From NCBI RefSeq assembly GCF_015356865.1, contig NZ_JAAFZA010000034.1, positions 1-62,035 of the forward strand: a DNA stretch of 62,035 bases, given 5' to 3'. The translations under genes were made by a program, and so were the position numbers. The notes beneath the pieces are model-generated. The model was given only the letters and a program-made list of their open reading frames with translations. It did not search any database and was not told the origin of the DNA. Position 1 is the first letter of the stretch. Every line of letters starts with the position of its first letter. This document shows positions 49,978 through 59,598 of this stretch, piece by piece. Origin of the DNA: Catenulispora pinisilvae (GTDB taxonomy: Bacteria > Actinomycetota > Actinomycetes > Streptomycetales > Catenulisporaceae).

Positions 49978-50807
49978 TTCTGGTGCTCCCGGTCGGACTG
50001 GTCGCCCTGATCAGACTGGTCGGCCTGGTCAGACCGGTCCAGGAGGTCGGCCAGGTCGGACACGACCGTGTCGGCGCCGTCCGCGCGCAGGGCCTTGGCC
50101 TGCCCGATCCGGTCCACGCCCACCACGAACCCGAAACCGCCGGCCCGCCCGGCCCGCACGCCGGCCAACGCGTCCTCGAACACCGCGGCCTCGCCCGGCT
50201 CCACACCCAGCTTCTTGGCCGCGGCCAGGTAGGTGTCCGGGGCGGGCTTGCCCGGCAGGCCCTCCTCGGCGATCGTCACCCCGTCGATGCGGACCTCGAA
50301 CATGTCATCGATACCCGCGGCCTTCAGCACGCTTTCGCAGTTGGCGCTGGAGGAGACCACTGCCCGGTGCAGCCCGGCGGCGCGCACGGCCTTGAGGTAG
50401 CTGACCGAGCCCGCGTAGACGTGCACACCCTCGGAATCGAGCAGACGCAGGACGATGTCGTTCTTGGCGTTGCCGAGCCCGTTGACCGTCTCGGCGCCCG
50501 GCGGGTCGTCGGGGGAGCCCTCCGGCAGCTCGATGTGGCGCGAGGCCAGGAACGACCGGGTCCCGTCGGCCCTGGTCTTGCCGTCGACGTAGGTGTCGTA
50601 GTCGGCCACCGGATCGAAGGGCACGAACGGCCCGGGACGGGAGCGCAGGTAGGCGTCGAACATCTCCTTCCACGCCGCGGCATGCACCGTCGCCGTCTCG
50701 GTGAGGACCCCGTCGAGGTCGAACAGGCACGCCCGGATCTTCTCCGGCAGCCCGGTCTGGGTCGATGTCCCTGAGTTGTCCTTGTGCTTGTCCATGTGCT
50801 TGTCCAT
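49974..50807 (-). CDS. Beta-phosphoglucomutase-type HAD hydrolase
   Basis: 277 aa. HAD motif [12 protein letters not shown] with cap domain, then motif II ([18 protein letters not shown]), motif III Lys in [19 protein letters not shown] and [13 protein letters not shown]. It converts beta-glucose 1-phosphate to glucose 6-phosphate, the step after the GH65 enzyme it overlaps. The N-terminus ([10 protein letters not shown]) and C-terminus ([13 protein letters not shown]) are low-complexity repeats of nearby DNA and may not be essential. Confidence 0.88.
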   Translation of the reverse strand: MDKHMDKHKDNSGTSTQTGLPEKIRACLFDLDGVLTETATVHAAAWKEMFDAYLRSRPGPFVPFDPVADYDTYVDGKTRADGTRSFLASRHIELPEGSPDDPPGAETVNGLGNAKNDIVLRLLDSEGVHVYAGSVSYLKAVRAAGLHRAVVSSSANCESVLKAAGIDDMFEVRIDGVTIAEEGLPGKPAPDTYLAAAKKLGVEPGEAAVFEDALAGVRAGRAGGFGFVVGVDRIGQAKALRADGADTVVSDLADLLDRSDQADQSDQGDQSDREHQK

Positions 50808-50876
50808 GTCCCCGTCTCGGGTTTCTATTCGCGGCCCCCCTGGGTCATTCAGGTGACGTTCCGGCCCGCCGGACGC

Positions 50877-51764
50877 TCAGCCGGTGTCCGCCCGGACCGC
50901 CGCCACCACGGCGGCGGCGAACCGCTCCGGTGCTTCCAGCGGCGAGAAATGGCCGACGCCGTCGAGCCGGCTCAGCCGCGCGGTGGCGAAGAACTGACCG
51001 ATGCGGTCGGACCACTCGACGGGGAACAGCGGATCGTGCTCCGGCCACAGCACCGTGGTCGGGACCGCGATCCGGTCCCGCGCGGCCGGCGCCCGCTCCG
51101 CCAGCGAGGCGGCGACCGCTCCGGCTCCGGCCCGATACCAGGCGATCGAGGCGGTGAACGCGCCCGGCGCGGCGTAGACCGACACCAGGTGGTCCAGGTG
51201 CTCGGCGTCGGGTTCGTAACCCGGTCCGGACCAGCGCGACCAGAAGTACCGCAGGTACGCGCGTACCGCTTCGGGCCGGCCGTCCACGAGCTGACTGGAC
51301 AGCTCCAGGTTGTGAAAGGCCTGATACCAGAACTCCCGCTGCGCCTCCGGGGCGAGGATCCGATCGCCGATCCCGGGCAGCGGCGGCGCGATGACCAGGG
51401 AGCGGACCAGGTCCGGACGGTCCTTGGCCAGCGCCTGGGCGATCCTGCTCCCGATGTCGTAGCCGGCGACCACCGCCGGTCCCGGCGCGACCTGTTCGAG
51501 CAGAGCGGCGACGCTTCGGGCCTGGGCCGCGGCGTCGTACTGCCGGGCCGGTTCGGCGTCGAGCTTGTCCGAGGCGCCGAAGCCCCGCAGATCGGGCACG
51601 ATCACATCCGCCGCCGGCGCGACCAGCGGGACGACCTCGCGGTAGTCGGTCCGGTCGCCCGGCCAGCCGTGCAGCAGCACGACGGTGGGCCGGGTCCGGT
51701 CGCCGGTCCGGTCGTAGGCCAGCCGGAACCCGTCGACCGCTGTTTCCTGGCGCATGGCCGCCAT
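50877..51764 (-). CDS. Alpha/beta hydrolase, epoxide hydrolase-like
   Basis: 295 aa. HGWPGDRTDY (HGxP oxyanion motif), PDLRGFGASDK, nucleophile VVAGYDIGSRIA with Asp rather than Ser at the elbow, the acid in LWPEHDPLFP and His in VGHFSPLEAPE. Asp nucleophile plus HGxP is typical of epoxide hydrolases and haloalkane dehalogenases. The start is at the first of two ATGs three codons apart. It lies away from the enediyne locus, so a link to epoxide opening there is speculative. Confidence 0.75.
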   Translation of the reverse strand: MAAMRQETAVDGFRLAYDRTGDRTRPTVVLLHGWPGDRTDYREVVPLVAPAADVIVPDLRGFGASDKLDAEPARQYDAAAQARSVAALLEQVAPGPAVVAGYDIGSRIAQALAKDRPDLVRSLVIAPPLPGIGDRILAPEAQREFWYQAFHNLELSSQLVDGRPEAVRAYLRYFWSRWSGPGYEPDAEHLDHLVSVYAAPGAFTASIAWYRAGAGAVAASLAERAPAARDRIAVPTTVLWPEHDPLFPVEWSDRIGQFFATARLSRLDGVGHFSPLEAPERFAAAVVAAVRADTG

Positions 51765-52016
51765 TGTCCCGCGTGCTCGTGCTCTGCGCACGACCGTCCG
51801 GAACCACAGTTCGAGCCCACCGGTCCCGCGCGTCAAACGGGTGAGCGTCCCGATTCGGATATCCGAGGGCGGGCATCCTTCGATCACTGCCGTCACCGGC
51901 AGCGTCGATCGAAGGGGCAGTCGATGAGCGCCGCCGATGTCGGCCCGCGGCAAGGGCGGCGGCGCCCGGCAGCCGCGTAGCAAGGGCCGAACCCGAGATC
52001 GGAGGGGGACCAGCAC

Positions 52017-53240
52017 ATGCCGCAGCTCCCGGCCCGGGTCGCGTCGCTGGCCCGGTACCGCGACGACCCGGTGGCCGTGTGGACGATCCGGGCCACCGCC
52101 GCGGCGGTGCTGGCCTACGCCGTCGCCGAGGCGCTCAGCTCCCAGCCGGCCCCGCTGACCGCCCCGCTGACGGCGCTGCTGGTGGTCCAGGTGACCTTGT
52201 ACTCGACGCTCACCACCGGCATCCGGCGGGTGATCGCCGTGGTGGCCGGGGTGCTGATCGCGGTCGGCTTCAGCGCCGTGGTCGGCCTGTCCTGGTGGAG
52301 CCTGGGCCTGATCATCCTGGCCGCGCTCACCGTCGGCCAGTTCATCCGGGTCGGCGAGTTCGTCAACGAGGTGGCGATCAGCGCGATGCTGGTCCTGGGC
52401 GTGACCCAGCTGGCGTCCCAGGCCTGGGAGCGGGTGCTGGAGACGCTGATCGGCGCGGTCGTCGGCCTGCTGTTCAACATCGTGCTCGCCCCGCCGGTCT
52501 GGGTGGACCCGGCCGCCGACTCGATCGTCGGGCTGGCCCGCCGTACCCGGGGCCTGCTTCTGGACATCGGCGAGGAGCTGGACCGGCCGGTCCCGGTCCA
52601 GCAGGCCGCGGACCGGCTGCACGAGGCCCGCCGGCTGGACCAGGCCGTCACGGACGTGGACGCCGCGCTGCGCCAGGCCGAGGACAGCCTGCGCCTCAAC
52701 CCGAGGATCAGCGAGGGCCTGCTGGCGCGCCTCGTCCTGCGGACCGGGCTGGACACCCTGGAGATCTGCGTGGTCGTGGTGCGGGTCCTGGCCCGTTCGC
52801 TGACCGACCTGGCCAAACGGCGCGCGGAGGGCGAGGCGTTGTTCCCGGCCGAGACGGCGCAGGCGCTCGCCGAGCTGCTGGCCGACGTCGGCGCGGCCAT
52901 GGTCAGTTACGCGGTGCTGGTGACGACCCAGGTCAGCGGCAGCGCCGAACAGGCCGAGGACCGGCTGGCGGCCGAGTTGTCGGCCGCGTGGGAGCGCCGG
53001 GAGCCGGTGGCCCAGATGCTCCTGAGCAGCGTCCAGCAGCACCCTTATGCCTGGCAGCTGTACGGTTCGCTGCTGGCCGAGATCGACCGGATGCTGGAGG
53101 AGATGGATCTGGAGCACCGGTCCCAGCGGTTGATGGCGGAACTGGACCGGGCCACGGCGAACCGCCATGAGCGGGCGGCGCGGTTCGCCGGGATCAGGCG
53201 GCTGGTCCGGACGGGACGGCTGTCTGGTCGCGAGAGCTGA
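52017..53240 (+). CDS. FUSC/aromatic acid exporter-family membrane protein
   Basis: 407 aa. The N-terminal half has about six membrane helices (AVLAYAVAEALSSQPAPLTAPLTALLVVQ, RVIAVVAGVLIAVGFSAVVG, LGLIILAALTVGQFI, ETLIGAVVGLLFNIVLAPP) of the FUSC type. The cytoplasmic half is helical (TRGLLLDIGEELDRP to the Arg-rich end). Such proteins are thought to export aromatic acids or other small molecules. It is a stand-alone rightward gene before otsA. Confidence 0.8.
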   Translation: MPQLPARVASLARYRDDPVAVWTIRATAAAVLAYAVAEALSSQPAPLTAPLTALLVVQVTLYSTLTTGIRRVIAVVAGVLIAVGFSAVVGLSWWSLGLIILAALTVGQFIRVGEFVNEVAISAMLVLGVTQLASQAWERVLETLIGAVVGLLFNIVLAPPVWVDPAADSIVGLARRTRGLLLDIGEELDRPVPVQQAADRLHEARRLDQAVTDVDAALRQAEDSLRLNPRISEGLLARLVLRTGLDTLEICVVVVRVLARSLTDLAKRRAEGEALFPAETAQALAELLADVGAAMVSYAVLVTTQVSGSAEQAEDRLAAELSAAWERREPVAQMLLSSVQQHPYAWQLYGSLLAEIDRMLEEMDLEHRSQRLMAELDRATANRHERAARFAGIRRLVRTGRLSGRES

Positions 53241-53553
53241 GTTGGTGGTGAGAGCTGAGTTGGTCGAGAGTTGGGCCGTCGCGAGCGTTGAGCTGGCCCG
53301 GCTACCCTCAAATCCCGGCCCATTGTGGACGGTCCGCCGTGGGTCGCGGGGGGACCGGATTCATGCATCCCCACATTCGCAAACGGCATAGCTGCCCACC
53401 GTTGCCCGCTGTAGATCATCCTAAACGCCGACTTGGCAACCGCACCTGACCAGGCATACAAACGGGTGAGTAGATCGCCGCCAGATCGGCTCCGGGGGTG
53501 CGGGTGGCGCGGCGACTGCGGAGAATCTTTTCCGGTGCTTAGGCGGGAGAAAT
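53241..53553. other. Intergenic region upstream of otsA
   Basis: 313 bases with no supported gene. The left end holds two copies of GAGAGCTGAGTTGGT overlapping the end of the FUSC gene. The middle is AT-richer and probably contains the otsAB promoter. Confidence 0.5.
53433..53462 (+). promoter_or_regulatory. Candidate otsA promoter
   Basis: TTGGCA (53433-53438) and TACAAA (53457-53462), 18 bases apart, fit a vegetative sigma promoter about 90 bases before the otsA start. A chance match is possible. Confidence 0.3.
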
Positions 53554-55029
53554 ATGGCAGTCGGAGCGACGAAGCGGCGCGGTGCGGATTTCCTGGTGGT
53601 CGCCAACCGGCTGCCCGTCGACCTGGAACTGCTCGACGACGGGACCGAACGGTGGCGTCCCAGTCCCGGCGGTCTGGTCAGCGCGCTGGAGCCGTTCCTG
53701 CGCGGCCGGGACGGCGCCTGGGTCGGCTGGTCCGGCCGGGCCGATCTGGACCTGGAGCCGTTCGACGACGACGGCCTGCTGATGCACCCGGTCCGGTTGT
53801 CCTCCGACGAGGTCCGGGACTATTACGAGGGTTTTTCCAACGGCACCCTGTGGCCGCTCTATCACGACGTCATCGTCCCGCCGGTCTATGAGCGGTCCTG
53901 GTGGGACAGCTACGTCGTGGTGAACCAGCGGTTCGCCGACGCCGCCGCGGCGGTGGCGGCCCCGGGGGCCACCGTGTGGGTGCAGGACTACCAGCTCCAA
54001 CTGGTCCCGGCCATGCTCCGCGAGCAGCGTCCGGACCTGCATATCGGCTTCTTCCTGCACATCCCGTTTCCGCCGGTCGAGCTGTTCATGCAGCTGCCCT
54101 GGCGGACCGAGGTGGTGCGCGGGCTGCTGGGGGCCGACGTCGTCGGGTTCCAGATGCCCGGGGGAGCCCAGAACTTCCTGTGGCTGGCCCGGCGGCTGCT
54201 CGATCTGGAACCGACGAAGGCGGCCGTCCGGGTCCGCAGCCGCCCCGGGTCGGTGTCGTTCGACGGCCGCCAGGTCCGGGTCGGGGCCTTCCCCATCTCC
54301 ATCGACGCCGCGGCGTTCGACGACTTGTCACGGCAGGCCCGGACCACCAAGCGCGCCAGCCAGATGCGCTCGGACATGGGAGATCCCCGCCGCCTTCTGC
54401 TCGGAGTGGACCGGCTGGACTACACCAAGGGCATTGACGTGCGCCTGCGTGCCCTGCGCGAGCTGCTGGTCGAGGGGCGGGTGGACCCGGAGGACGTGGC
54501 CATGGTGCAGCTGGCCACCCCGAGCCGCGAGCGCGTCGGCCAGTACCAGGCGATGCGCCGCAGCATCGAGCAGCAGGTCGGCGGGCTCAACGGCGAGTTC
54601 GGCCGGGTCGGCCGCCCGGTCGTGCACTATCTGCACCAGCAGATGGACCGGGACGAGCTCGTCGCGCTGTACAGCGCGGCCGACGTCATGGTGGTCACGC
54701 CGCTGCGGGACGGGATGAACCTGGTGTGCAAGGAATACATCGCCACCCGGCACGGACTGGACGGAGTGCTGGTGCTGTCCGAGTTCGCCGGGGCGGCGGC
54801 CGAGCTGAGCGATTACGCCCTGCTCGTCAACCCGCATGATCTGGACGGCGTCAAGAAGGCTCTGGTGCGGGCGCTGACCATGGACCCGATGGAGGAGCGC
54901 GCGAGGATGCGGACCCTGCACCGACAGGTGATGACCCATGATGTGGGCCGCTGGGCTCGCTCGTTCCTCGACTTCCTGGACCCCGCCTCGGCTGCGGCCA
55001 CCGGGGCGCATACGGTGGTGCACCAATGA
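53554..55029 (+). CDS. otsA: Trehalose-6-phosphate synthase OtsA
   Basis: 491 aa, GT20 family. [21 protein letters not shown] and WVGWSG at the N-terminus, [17 protein letters not shown] and [16 protein letters not shown] (glucose 6-phosphate side), [12 protein letters not shown] and [25 protein letters not shown] (UDP-glucose side). It joins UDP-glucose and glucose 6-phosphate to trehalose 6-phosphate. It overlaps otsB by 4 bases; GalU, which makes UDP-glucose, lies just beyond. Confidence 0.93.
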   Translation: MAVGATKRRGADFLVVANRLPVDLELLDDGTERWRPSPGGLVSALEPFLRGRDGAWVGWSGRADLDLEPFDDDGLLMHPVRLSSDEVRDYYEGFSNGTLWPLYHDVIVPPVYERSWWDSYVVVNQRFADAAAAVAAPGATVWVQDYQLQLVPAMLREQRPDLHIGFFLHIPFPPVELFMQLPWRTEVVRGLLGADVVGFQMPGGAQNFLWLARRLLDLEPTKAAVRVRSRPGSVSFDGRQVRVGAFPISIDAAAFDDLSRQARTTKRASQMRSDMGDPRRLLLGVDRLDYTKGIDVRLRALRELLVEGRVDPEDVAMVQLATPSRERVGQYQAMRRSIEQQVGGLNGEFGRVGRPVVHYLHQQMDRDELVALYSAADVMVVTPLRDGMNLVCKEYIATRHGLDGVLVLSEFAGAAAELSDYALLVNPHDLDGVKKALVRALTMDPMEERARMRTLHRQVMTHDVGRWARSFLDFLDPASAAATGAHTVVHQ

Positions 55030-55862
55030 CCGCCGAGACGCTGCCGGCGGCCCTGCGCCAGGCCGTCGCCCGCCTGGCCCGGACGCCCCGGCTGCTCGTG
55101 GTCTGCGACTACGACGGGACGCTCTCGCCCATCGTCGCCGATCCGGCCCGGGCGGTGCCGCGTCCGGAGTCGATACGGGCCCTGCGATCGCTGGCCGCCC
55201 TGCCCGACACGACCGCCGGCGTGATCTCCGGCCGGGCCCTGCGCGACCTGGCCGCGCTGTCCGGGCTGGCCGCGCCGTCCGGACATGCCGCGCCGTCCGG
55301 ACTACCGGCCGGAGTGCATCTGATCGGCAGCCACGGCGCGGAGATCGACGCCGGGTTCGCCCACGCCCTGGACGCCGACGCGCAGAAGCTCCGCCGTCGA
55401 CTGGAATCCGGCCTCGGGAAGCTCGTCGGCCGCACACCGGGCGTGCTACTGGAAACCAAGCCGGCGAGCATCGCGGTGCACGTGCGCCGGGCCGAGCCGG
55501 CGGCCGGCGAGTCGGTCCTGGACGCGGTCCGCGCGGGCCCGGCGCGGTGGGCGGGCGTGCACGTCACCGAGGGCAAGGCCGTGATCGAACTCGCGGTCGT
55601 CGAGACCGACAAGGGCGAGGCCCTGGACCTGCTGCGCGGTCAAGCCGGCGCCACCGCGGCGCTGTTCGTCGGCGACGACGTCACCGACGAGAAGGCGTTC
55701 GCCCGCCTGGCCGGTCCGGACCTGGGGGTGAAGGTCGGTCCCGGCGAGAGCCTGGCCGAGTACTCCGTGCCCGACACCGGGGACGTCGCGGCGCTGCTGG
55801 CCTACCTGCTGGCGGAGCGGGGTGCCTGGCTGCCGGGGGAGATTCGCCGATCCGGTGGCTGA
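55026..55862 (+). CDS. otsB: Trehalose-6-phosphate phosphatase OtsB
   Basis: 278 aa. HAD phosphatase: [11 protein letters not shown] (nucleophile Asp), [33 protein letters not shown] and the final [15 protein letters not shown]. It dephosphorylates trehalose 6-phosphate. It includes a short Ala/Pro/Ser/Gly repeat ([17 protein letters not shown]) where cap domains vary. Operon with otsA; the 3' end is 16 bases from the convergent galU. Confidence 0.92.
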   Translation: MTAETLPAALRQAVARLARTPRLLVVCDYDGTLSPIVADPARAVPRPESIRALRSLAALPDTTAGVISGRALRDLAALSGLAAPSGHAAPSGLPAGVHLIGSHGAEIDAGFAHALDADAQKLRRRLESGLGKLVGRTPGVLLETKPASIAVHVRRAEPAAGESVLDAVRAGPARWAGVHVTEGKAVIELAVVETDKGEALDLLRGQAGATAALFVGDDVTDEKAFARLAGPDLGVKVGPGESLAEYSVPDTGDVAALLAYLLAERGAWLPGEIRRSGG

Positions 55863-55878
55863 CCGCGTGCGGTGCCGG

Positions 55879-56841
55879 TCAGGCCGAGGTGCCGGTGCCG
55901 GTGCCGGTGCCGGTGTTGGCGGCAGCGTCGGCGCCGGTGTCGGTGTCGGCGCCGGTGTCGGCGGCCAGCGATCGCAGGACCGGTCCGTAGTCGGGATCGG
56001 CCAGGGCGCGCGCGAACTGAGCCACCAGGTAGTCCTCAGGATTGCCGGTGTCGTACCAACGCCCTGCGATCACCTGCCCGTACACGGCGTGGGTCGCGGC
56101 GTAGGCGTTGATCGCCTCGGTGAGGTACACCTCGCCGGTGCGCCGCTGCTCCCAGCGGACAGTGGCCTCGCGCAGTTCGTCCACGACCCCGGGGGTGACG
56201 ACGTAGCCGCCGATCGCGGCGTAGTCGCTGGGCGCGTCCACGGGCTTGGGCTTCTCCAGCAGACCCGAGATCCGCAGCAGGCCGCCGCCCAGGTCCTCGT
56301 GCACGAGCGGGACGCCGTAACGCTCCGACTCCGCGCGGTCCATCGGCATCAACGCCAGCACCGGACAGGCGGTCGCCTCGTAGGCGGCGATGAGCTGCTG
56401 GGCGCGGGGCACCTCGGCCACGAACACGTCGTCGGGCCACAGCACCAGCATCGGCTCATCGCCGCCCAGACCGCGCGCCGCGTTCAGCACCGGGGTGCCG
56501 TTGCCGTAGGGGCCGTGCTGGTCCTGGTAGGTGATGTGGCCGGCGCGCGCGAGTTCGGCCACGTCCTCGACAGCCTGCGCGTAGGCGTCCTTGCCCGCGG
56601 CCCGCAGCTGCTCGACGAGCGCCGGGTTCGGCCGGAAGTGGTCCTGGATCAGCGACTTGCCGCCGGACACCACGATGGTGATGTCGGTGATCCCGGAGGC
56701 CACCAGCTCGCGCACCGTGTGCTCGATGACCGGCCGGTCGCCGACCGGCAGCATCTCCTTGGGGATCGCCTTGGTCAACGGCAGCATCCGGGAACCGATC
56801 CCGGCCGCCGGGATCACCGCCCTGCGGATCGTCACAGCCAC
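55879..56841 (-). CDS. galU: UTP-glucose-1-phosphate uridylyltransferase GalU
   Basis: 320 aa. IPAAGIGSRMLPLTKAIPKE is the nucleotide-binding signature, with LPVGDRPVIEHTV, GPYGNGTPVLNAA, LLEKPKPVDAPSDYAAIGGYV and GRWYDTGNPEDYL. It makes UDP-glucose for OtsA and for the cell envelope. The C-terminal tail is a Thr/Gly/Asp/Ala repeat (about 25 residues) encoded by GCCGGT hexamers, beyond the normal end of the family. Confidence 0.92.
   Translation of the reverse strand: MAVTIRRAVIPAAGIGSRMLPLTKAIPKEMLPVGDRPVIEHTVRELVASGITDITIVVSGGKSLIQDHFRPNPALVEQLRAAGKDAYAQAVEDVAELARAGHITYQDQHGPYGNGTPVLNAARGLGGDEPMLVLWPDDVFVAEVPRAQQLIAAYEATACPVLALMPMDRAESERYGVPLVHEDLGGGLLRISGLLEKPKPVDAPSDYAAIGGYVVTPGVVDELREATVRWEQRRTGEVYLTEAINAYAATHAVYGQVIAGRWYDTGNPEDYLVAQFARALADPDYGPVLRSLAADTGADTDTGADAAANTGTGTGTGTSA
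55889..55960. repeat. GGTGCC hexamer repeat at the galU 3' end
   Basis: Consecutive GTGCCG-type hexamers, then GTCGGC-type variants, in phase with galU and encoding its Gly/Thr-rich tail. Similar hexamers occur within ycnI (near 32260) and the sortase gene (near 34855). Confidence 0.8.
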
Positions 56842-57009
56842 GCCGAGGCCTCCGGATCAGGTCGGAACCGCCGGTCGGCCCGGCAGGACACGACGGAGGT
56901 TACCAACGCCTGCTCGCCGGCGCACTGTGTGACACGCGTGACAGCCGCCACGCAGTCGATTGGTTTAAGTTCTTTCCCAACGCCCGCACGACAGAAGTGG
57001 AGCCACCCC

Positions 57010-58686
57010 GTGGACGCTGACGTCATCATCGTCGGAGCCGGCCTGGCCGGACTCACCGCCGCGCACGAGCTGACCTCGCGGGGTCGCAAGGTGGCGCTGG
57101 TCGAGCAGGAGAACGCTGCGAACCTGGGCGGCCAGGCCTGGTGGTCGTTCGGGGGGCTGTTCCTCGTGGACTCCCCTGAGCAGCGGCGGCTGCGGGTGAA
57201 GGACTCTGTCGAGCTGGCCTGGAACGACTGGCTCGGCAGCGCGCAGTTCGACCGCCGGGACGACGAGGATTCCTGGGCCTACCGCTGGGCCCGCGCCTAC
57301 GTCGAGTTCGCGGCGGGGGAGAAGCGGTCCTGGCTCGCCGGCCACGGCCTGAAGTTCCTGCCGACGGTCGGCTGGGCCGAGCGCGGCGATCTGCGCGCCG
57401 ACGGGCACGGCAACTCCGTGCCGAGGTTCCACGTCACGTGGGGCACCGGGACCGGTGTCGTCGAGCCCTTCGTCCGGTTGGCGAAGCAGGCCGCGGCCTC
57501 CGGGCTGCTGACGTTCCACCACCGGCGCCGGGTCGACGAACTGGTGGTCACCGACGGCGCGGTCACCGGGGTCCGCGGCACCGTGCTGGCCGACGACGAC
57601 GCGGCGCGCGGCGTCCCGTCGAGCCGCGAGGCGATCGGCGAGTTCGAGCTGTCGGCGCAGGCGGTGATCGTCACCAGCGGGGGGATCGGCGCGAACCACG
57701 AGGTGGTGCGCGAGTTCTGGCCCGAGCGCCTCGGCAAGGCCCCGGGCTTCATGGTGACCGGCGTCCCGGCCTACGTGGACGGCCGGATGCTGGACATCAG
57801 CGAGCGGGCCGGGGCACGGCTGGTCAACCGGGACCGGATGTGGCACTACACCGAGGGCCTGCGCAACTGGGATCCGGTGTGGCCGGGGCACGGAATCAGG
57901 ATCCTGCCGGGGCCGTCGTCGATGTGGTTCGACGCCCTGGGCCGCCGGCTGCCCGCACCGTATCTGCCCGGCTACGACACTCTCGGGACGCTGCGCCACC
58001 TGCGCACCGATCCGGATATCGCAGGGTACGACCACTCGTGGTTCGTGCTCACCCGGCAGATCGTCGAGAAGGAGTTCGCGCTCTCCGGCTCGGAGCAGAA
58101 CCCTGACATCACCGCGAACGACCGCAAGGCGTTCCTGCGCGAGCGGCTCGTGGGCAAGGGCGCCCCGGCGCCGGTCGCGGCGTTCGTCGAGAAGGGCGCC
58201 GACTTCGCGGTGGCGAAGAGTCTGGAGGAACTGGTCGCGAAGATGAACACGATGACCGGCGAGGCGTTGCTGGACGCGGCCGAGATGCGCCGCCAGATCG
58301 AAGCCCGCGACTCGCAGATCGCCAACCCCTACAGCAAGGACGCCCAAGTCCAGGGCATCCGCAACTCCCGCCGCTACCTCGGCGACCGCCTGGGCCGCAC
58401 CGCCACCCCGCACCGGATCCTCGACCCGGCGGCCGGTCCGCTGATCGGCGTCAAACTCAACATCCTGACCCGCAAGACCCTCGGCGGCATCCAGACCGAC
58501 CTGGACTCCCGCGCCCTGGCCGCGGACGGCTCGCCCATCCCGGGCCTGTACGCGGCCGGCGAGGTCGCCGGGTTCGGAGGCGGCGGCGTGCACGGTTACA
58601 ACTCGCTGGAGGGGACGTTCCTGGGCGGCTGCCTGTTCTCCGGCAGGAAGGCCGGGCGGGCCGCGGCGGAGTCCAGCGCGGGCTGA
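57010..58686 (+). CDS. FAD-dependent dehydrogenase, KstD/FrdA-like
   Basis: 558 aa from a GTG. DVIIVGAGLAGLTAAHELTSRG binds FAD, followed by LVEQE and a Gly-rich GGQAWWSFGGLF; the C-terminal FAD segment is GLYAAGEVAGFGGGGVHG with EGTFLGGCLFSGR. This is the fumarate reductase/3-ketosteroid dehydrogenase flavoprotein family (often named FAD-binding dehydrogenase). The substrate is not evident; no steroid genes are nearby. Divergent from galU. Confidence 0.82.
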   Translation: MDADVIIVGAGLAGLTAAHELTSRGRKVALVEQENAANLGGQAWWSFGGLFLVDSPEQRRLRVKDSVELAWNDWLGSAQFDRRDDEDSWAYRWARAYVEFAAGEKRSWLAGHGLKFLPTVGWAERGDLRADGHGNSVPRFHVTWGTGTGVVEPFVRLAKQAAASGLLTFHHRRRVDELVVTDGAVTGVRGTVLADDDAARGVPSSREAIGEFELSAQAVIVTSGGIGANHEVVREFWPERLGKAPGFMVTGVPAYVDGRMLDISERAGARLVNRDRMWHYTEGLRNWDPVWPGHGIRILPGPSSMWFDALGRRLPAPYLPGYDTLGTLRHLRTDPDIAGYDHSWFVLTRQIVEKEFALSGSEQNPDITANDRKAFLRERLVGKGAPAPVAAFVEKGADFAVAKSLEELVAKMNTMTGEALLDAAEMRRQIEARDSQIANPYSKDAQVQGIRNSRRYLGDRLGRTATPHRILDPAAGPLIGVKLNILTRKTLGGIQTDLDSRALAADGSPIPGLYAAGEVAGFGGGGVHGYNSLEGTFLGGCLFSGRKAGRAAAESSAG

Positions 58687-58778
58687 CTGCGAGTCGGTTG
58701 ACCTGGCCGACCTGACCGAGCTGACTGTGGGCTGACGGCGCGAGCCCGCCGGGTCGCTGCCCCGAGGCAGGAGGTGCC

Positions 58779-59567
58779 ATGCCCGAAGGCGATTCGGTGT
58801 TCCGGGCCGCCGCGCAGCTGCACGAAGGGCTGTCCGGGGACGTCCTCGCCGTCGCCGACCTGCGGGTCCCGGCGCTGGCGACGTCGGATCTGACCGGGCG
58901 CCGGGTGCTGGAGACCGTCGCCCGGGGCAAGCACCTGCTGACCAGATTCGAGGGCGGTCTGACGCTCCACACACACCTGCGGATGGACGGACGCTGGGCC
59001 CTCTACCGGACCGGCGAGCGCTGGAGCGGCGGCCCGGGATGGCAGATCCGTGTCGTGCTGGGCACCGCTGCTAGCACCGCTGTCGGCTATCGGCTGCCCG
59101 TCGTCGAACTGCTTCCCACCGCCGACGAGTCGAGCGCTGTCGGCCATCTCGGCCCGGACCTGTTGGGCCCGGACTGGGACCGGCAGGAGGCCCTGCGCCG
59201 GCTGTCGGCCGATCCGTCGCGGCCGCTCGGTCTGGCCCTGCTGGACCAGCGGAACCTGGCCGGGGTGGGCAACGTCTACGCGAACGAGCTCAGCTTCCTG
59301 GCCCGCGTCCCGCCCTGGCGGCCGGTGGGGGAGGTGCCCGGCCTGGAGAAGGTGCTGGACACGGCGCACCGGTTGCTGACGCTCAACCGGTTGCGCGGCG
59401 GGCACGTCACGACCGGGGACACCCGGGCCGACCGGCGGAACTGGGTCTACGGCCGGGCCCGGCAGCCCTGCCGCCGGTGCGGGACGCGGATTCTGACGTC
59501 GAGTCTGGGGACTCCGCCTCAAGATCGGGTCGTGTACTGGTGTCCCAGCTGCCAGCCTGAGCGATAG
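58779..59567 (+). CDS. DNA glycosylase/AP lyase, Nei/Fpg family
   Basis: 262 aa. N-terminal PEGDSVFRAAAQL (catalytic Pro and Glu), a Lys in ARGKHLLTRF, HTHLRMDGRW, the helix-two-turn-helix region LLDQRNLAGVGNVYANELSFLA and a zinc finger CRRCGTRI with CPSC at the end. It removes oxidised bases, resembling actinobacterial Nei2/endonuclease VIII. Complete length and all key residues present. Confidence 0.9.
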   Translation: MPEGDSVFRAAAQLHEGLSGDVLAVADLRVPALATSDLTGRRVLETVARGKHLLTRFEGGLTLHTHLRMDGRWALYRTGERWSGGPGWQIRVVLGTAASTAVGYRLPVVELLPTADESSAVGHLGPDLLGPDWDRQEALRRLSADPSRPLGLALLDQRNLAGVGNVYANELSFLARVPPWRPVGEVPGLEKVLDTAHRLLTLNRLRGGHVTTGDTRADRRNWVYGRARQPCRRCGTRILTSSLGTPPQDRVVYWCPSCQPER

Positions 59568-59598
59568 CGAAGCTTGTCAGCTTGTCAGCAGCCATCAA

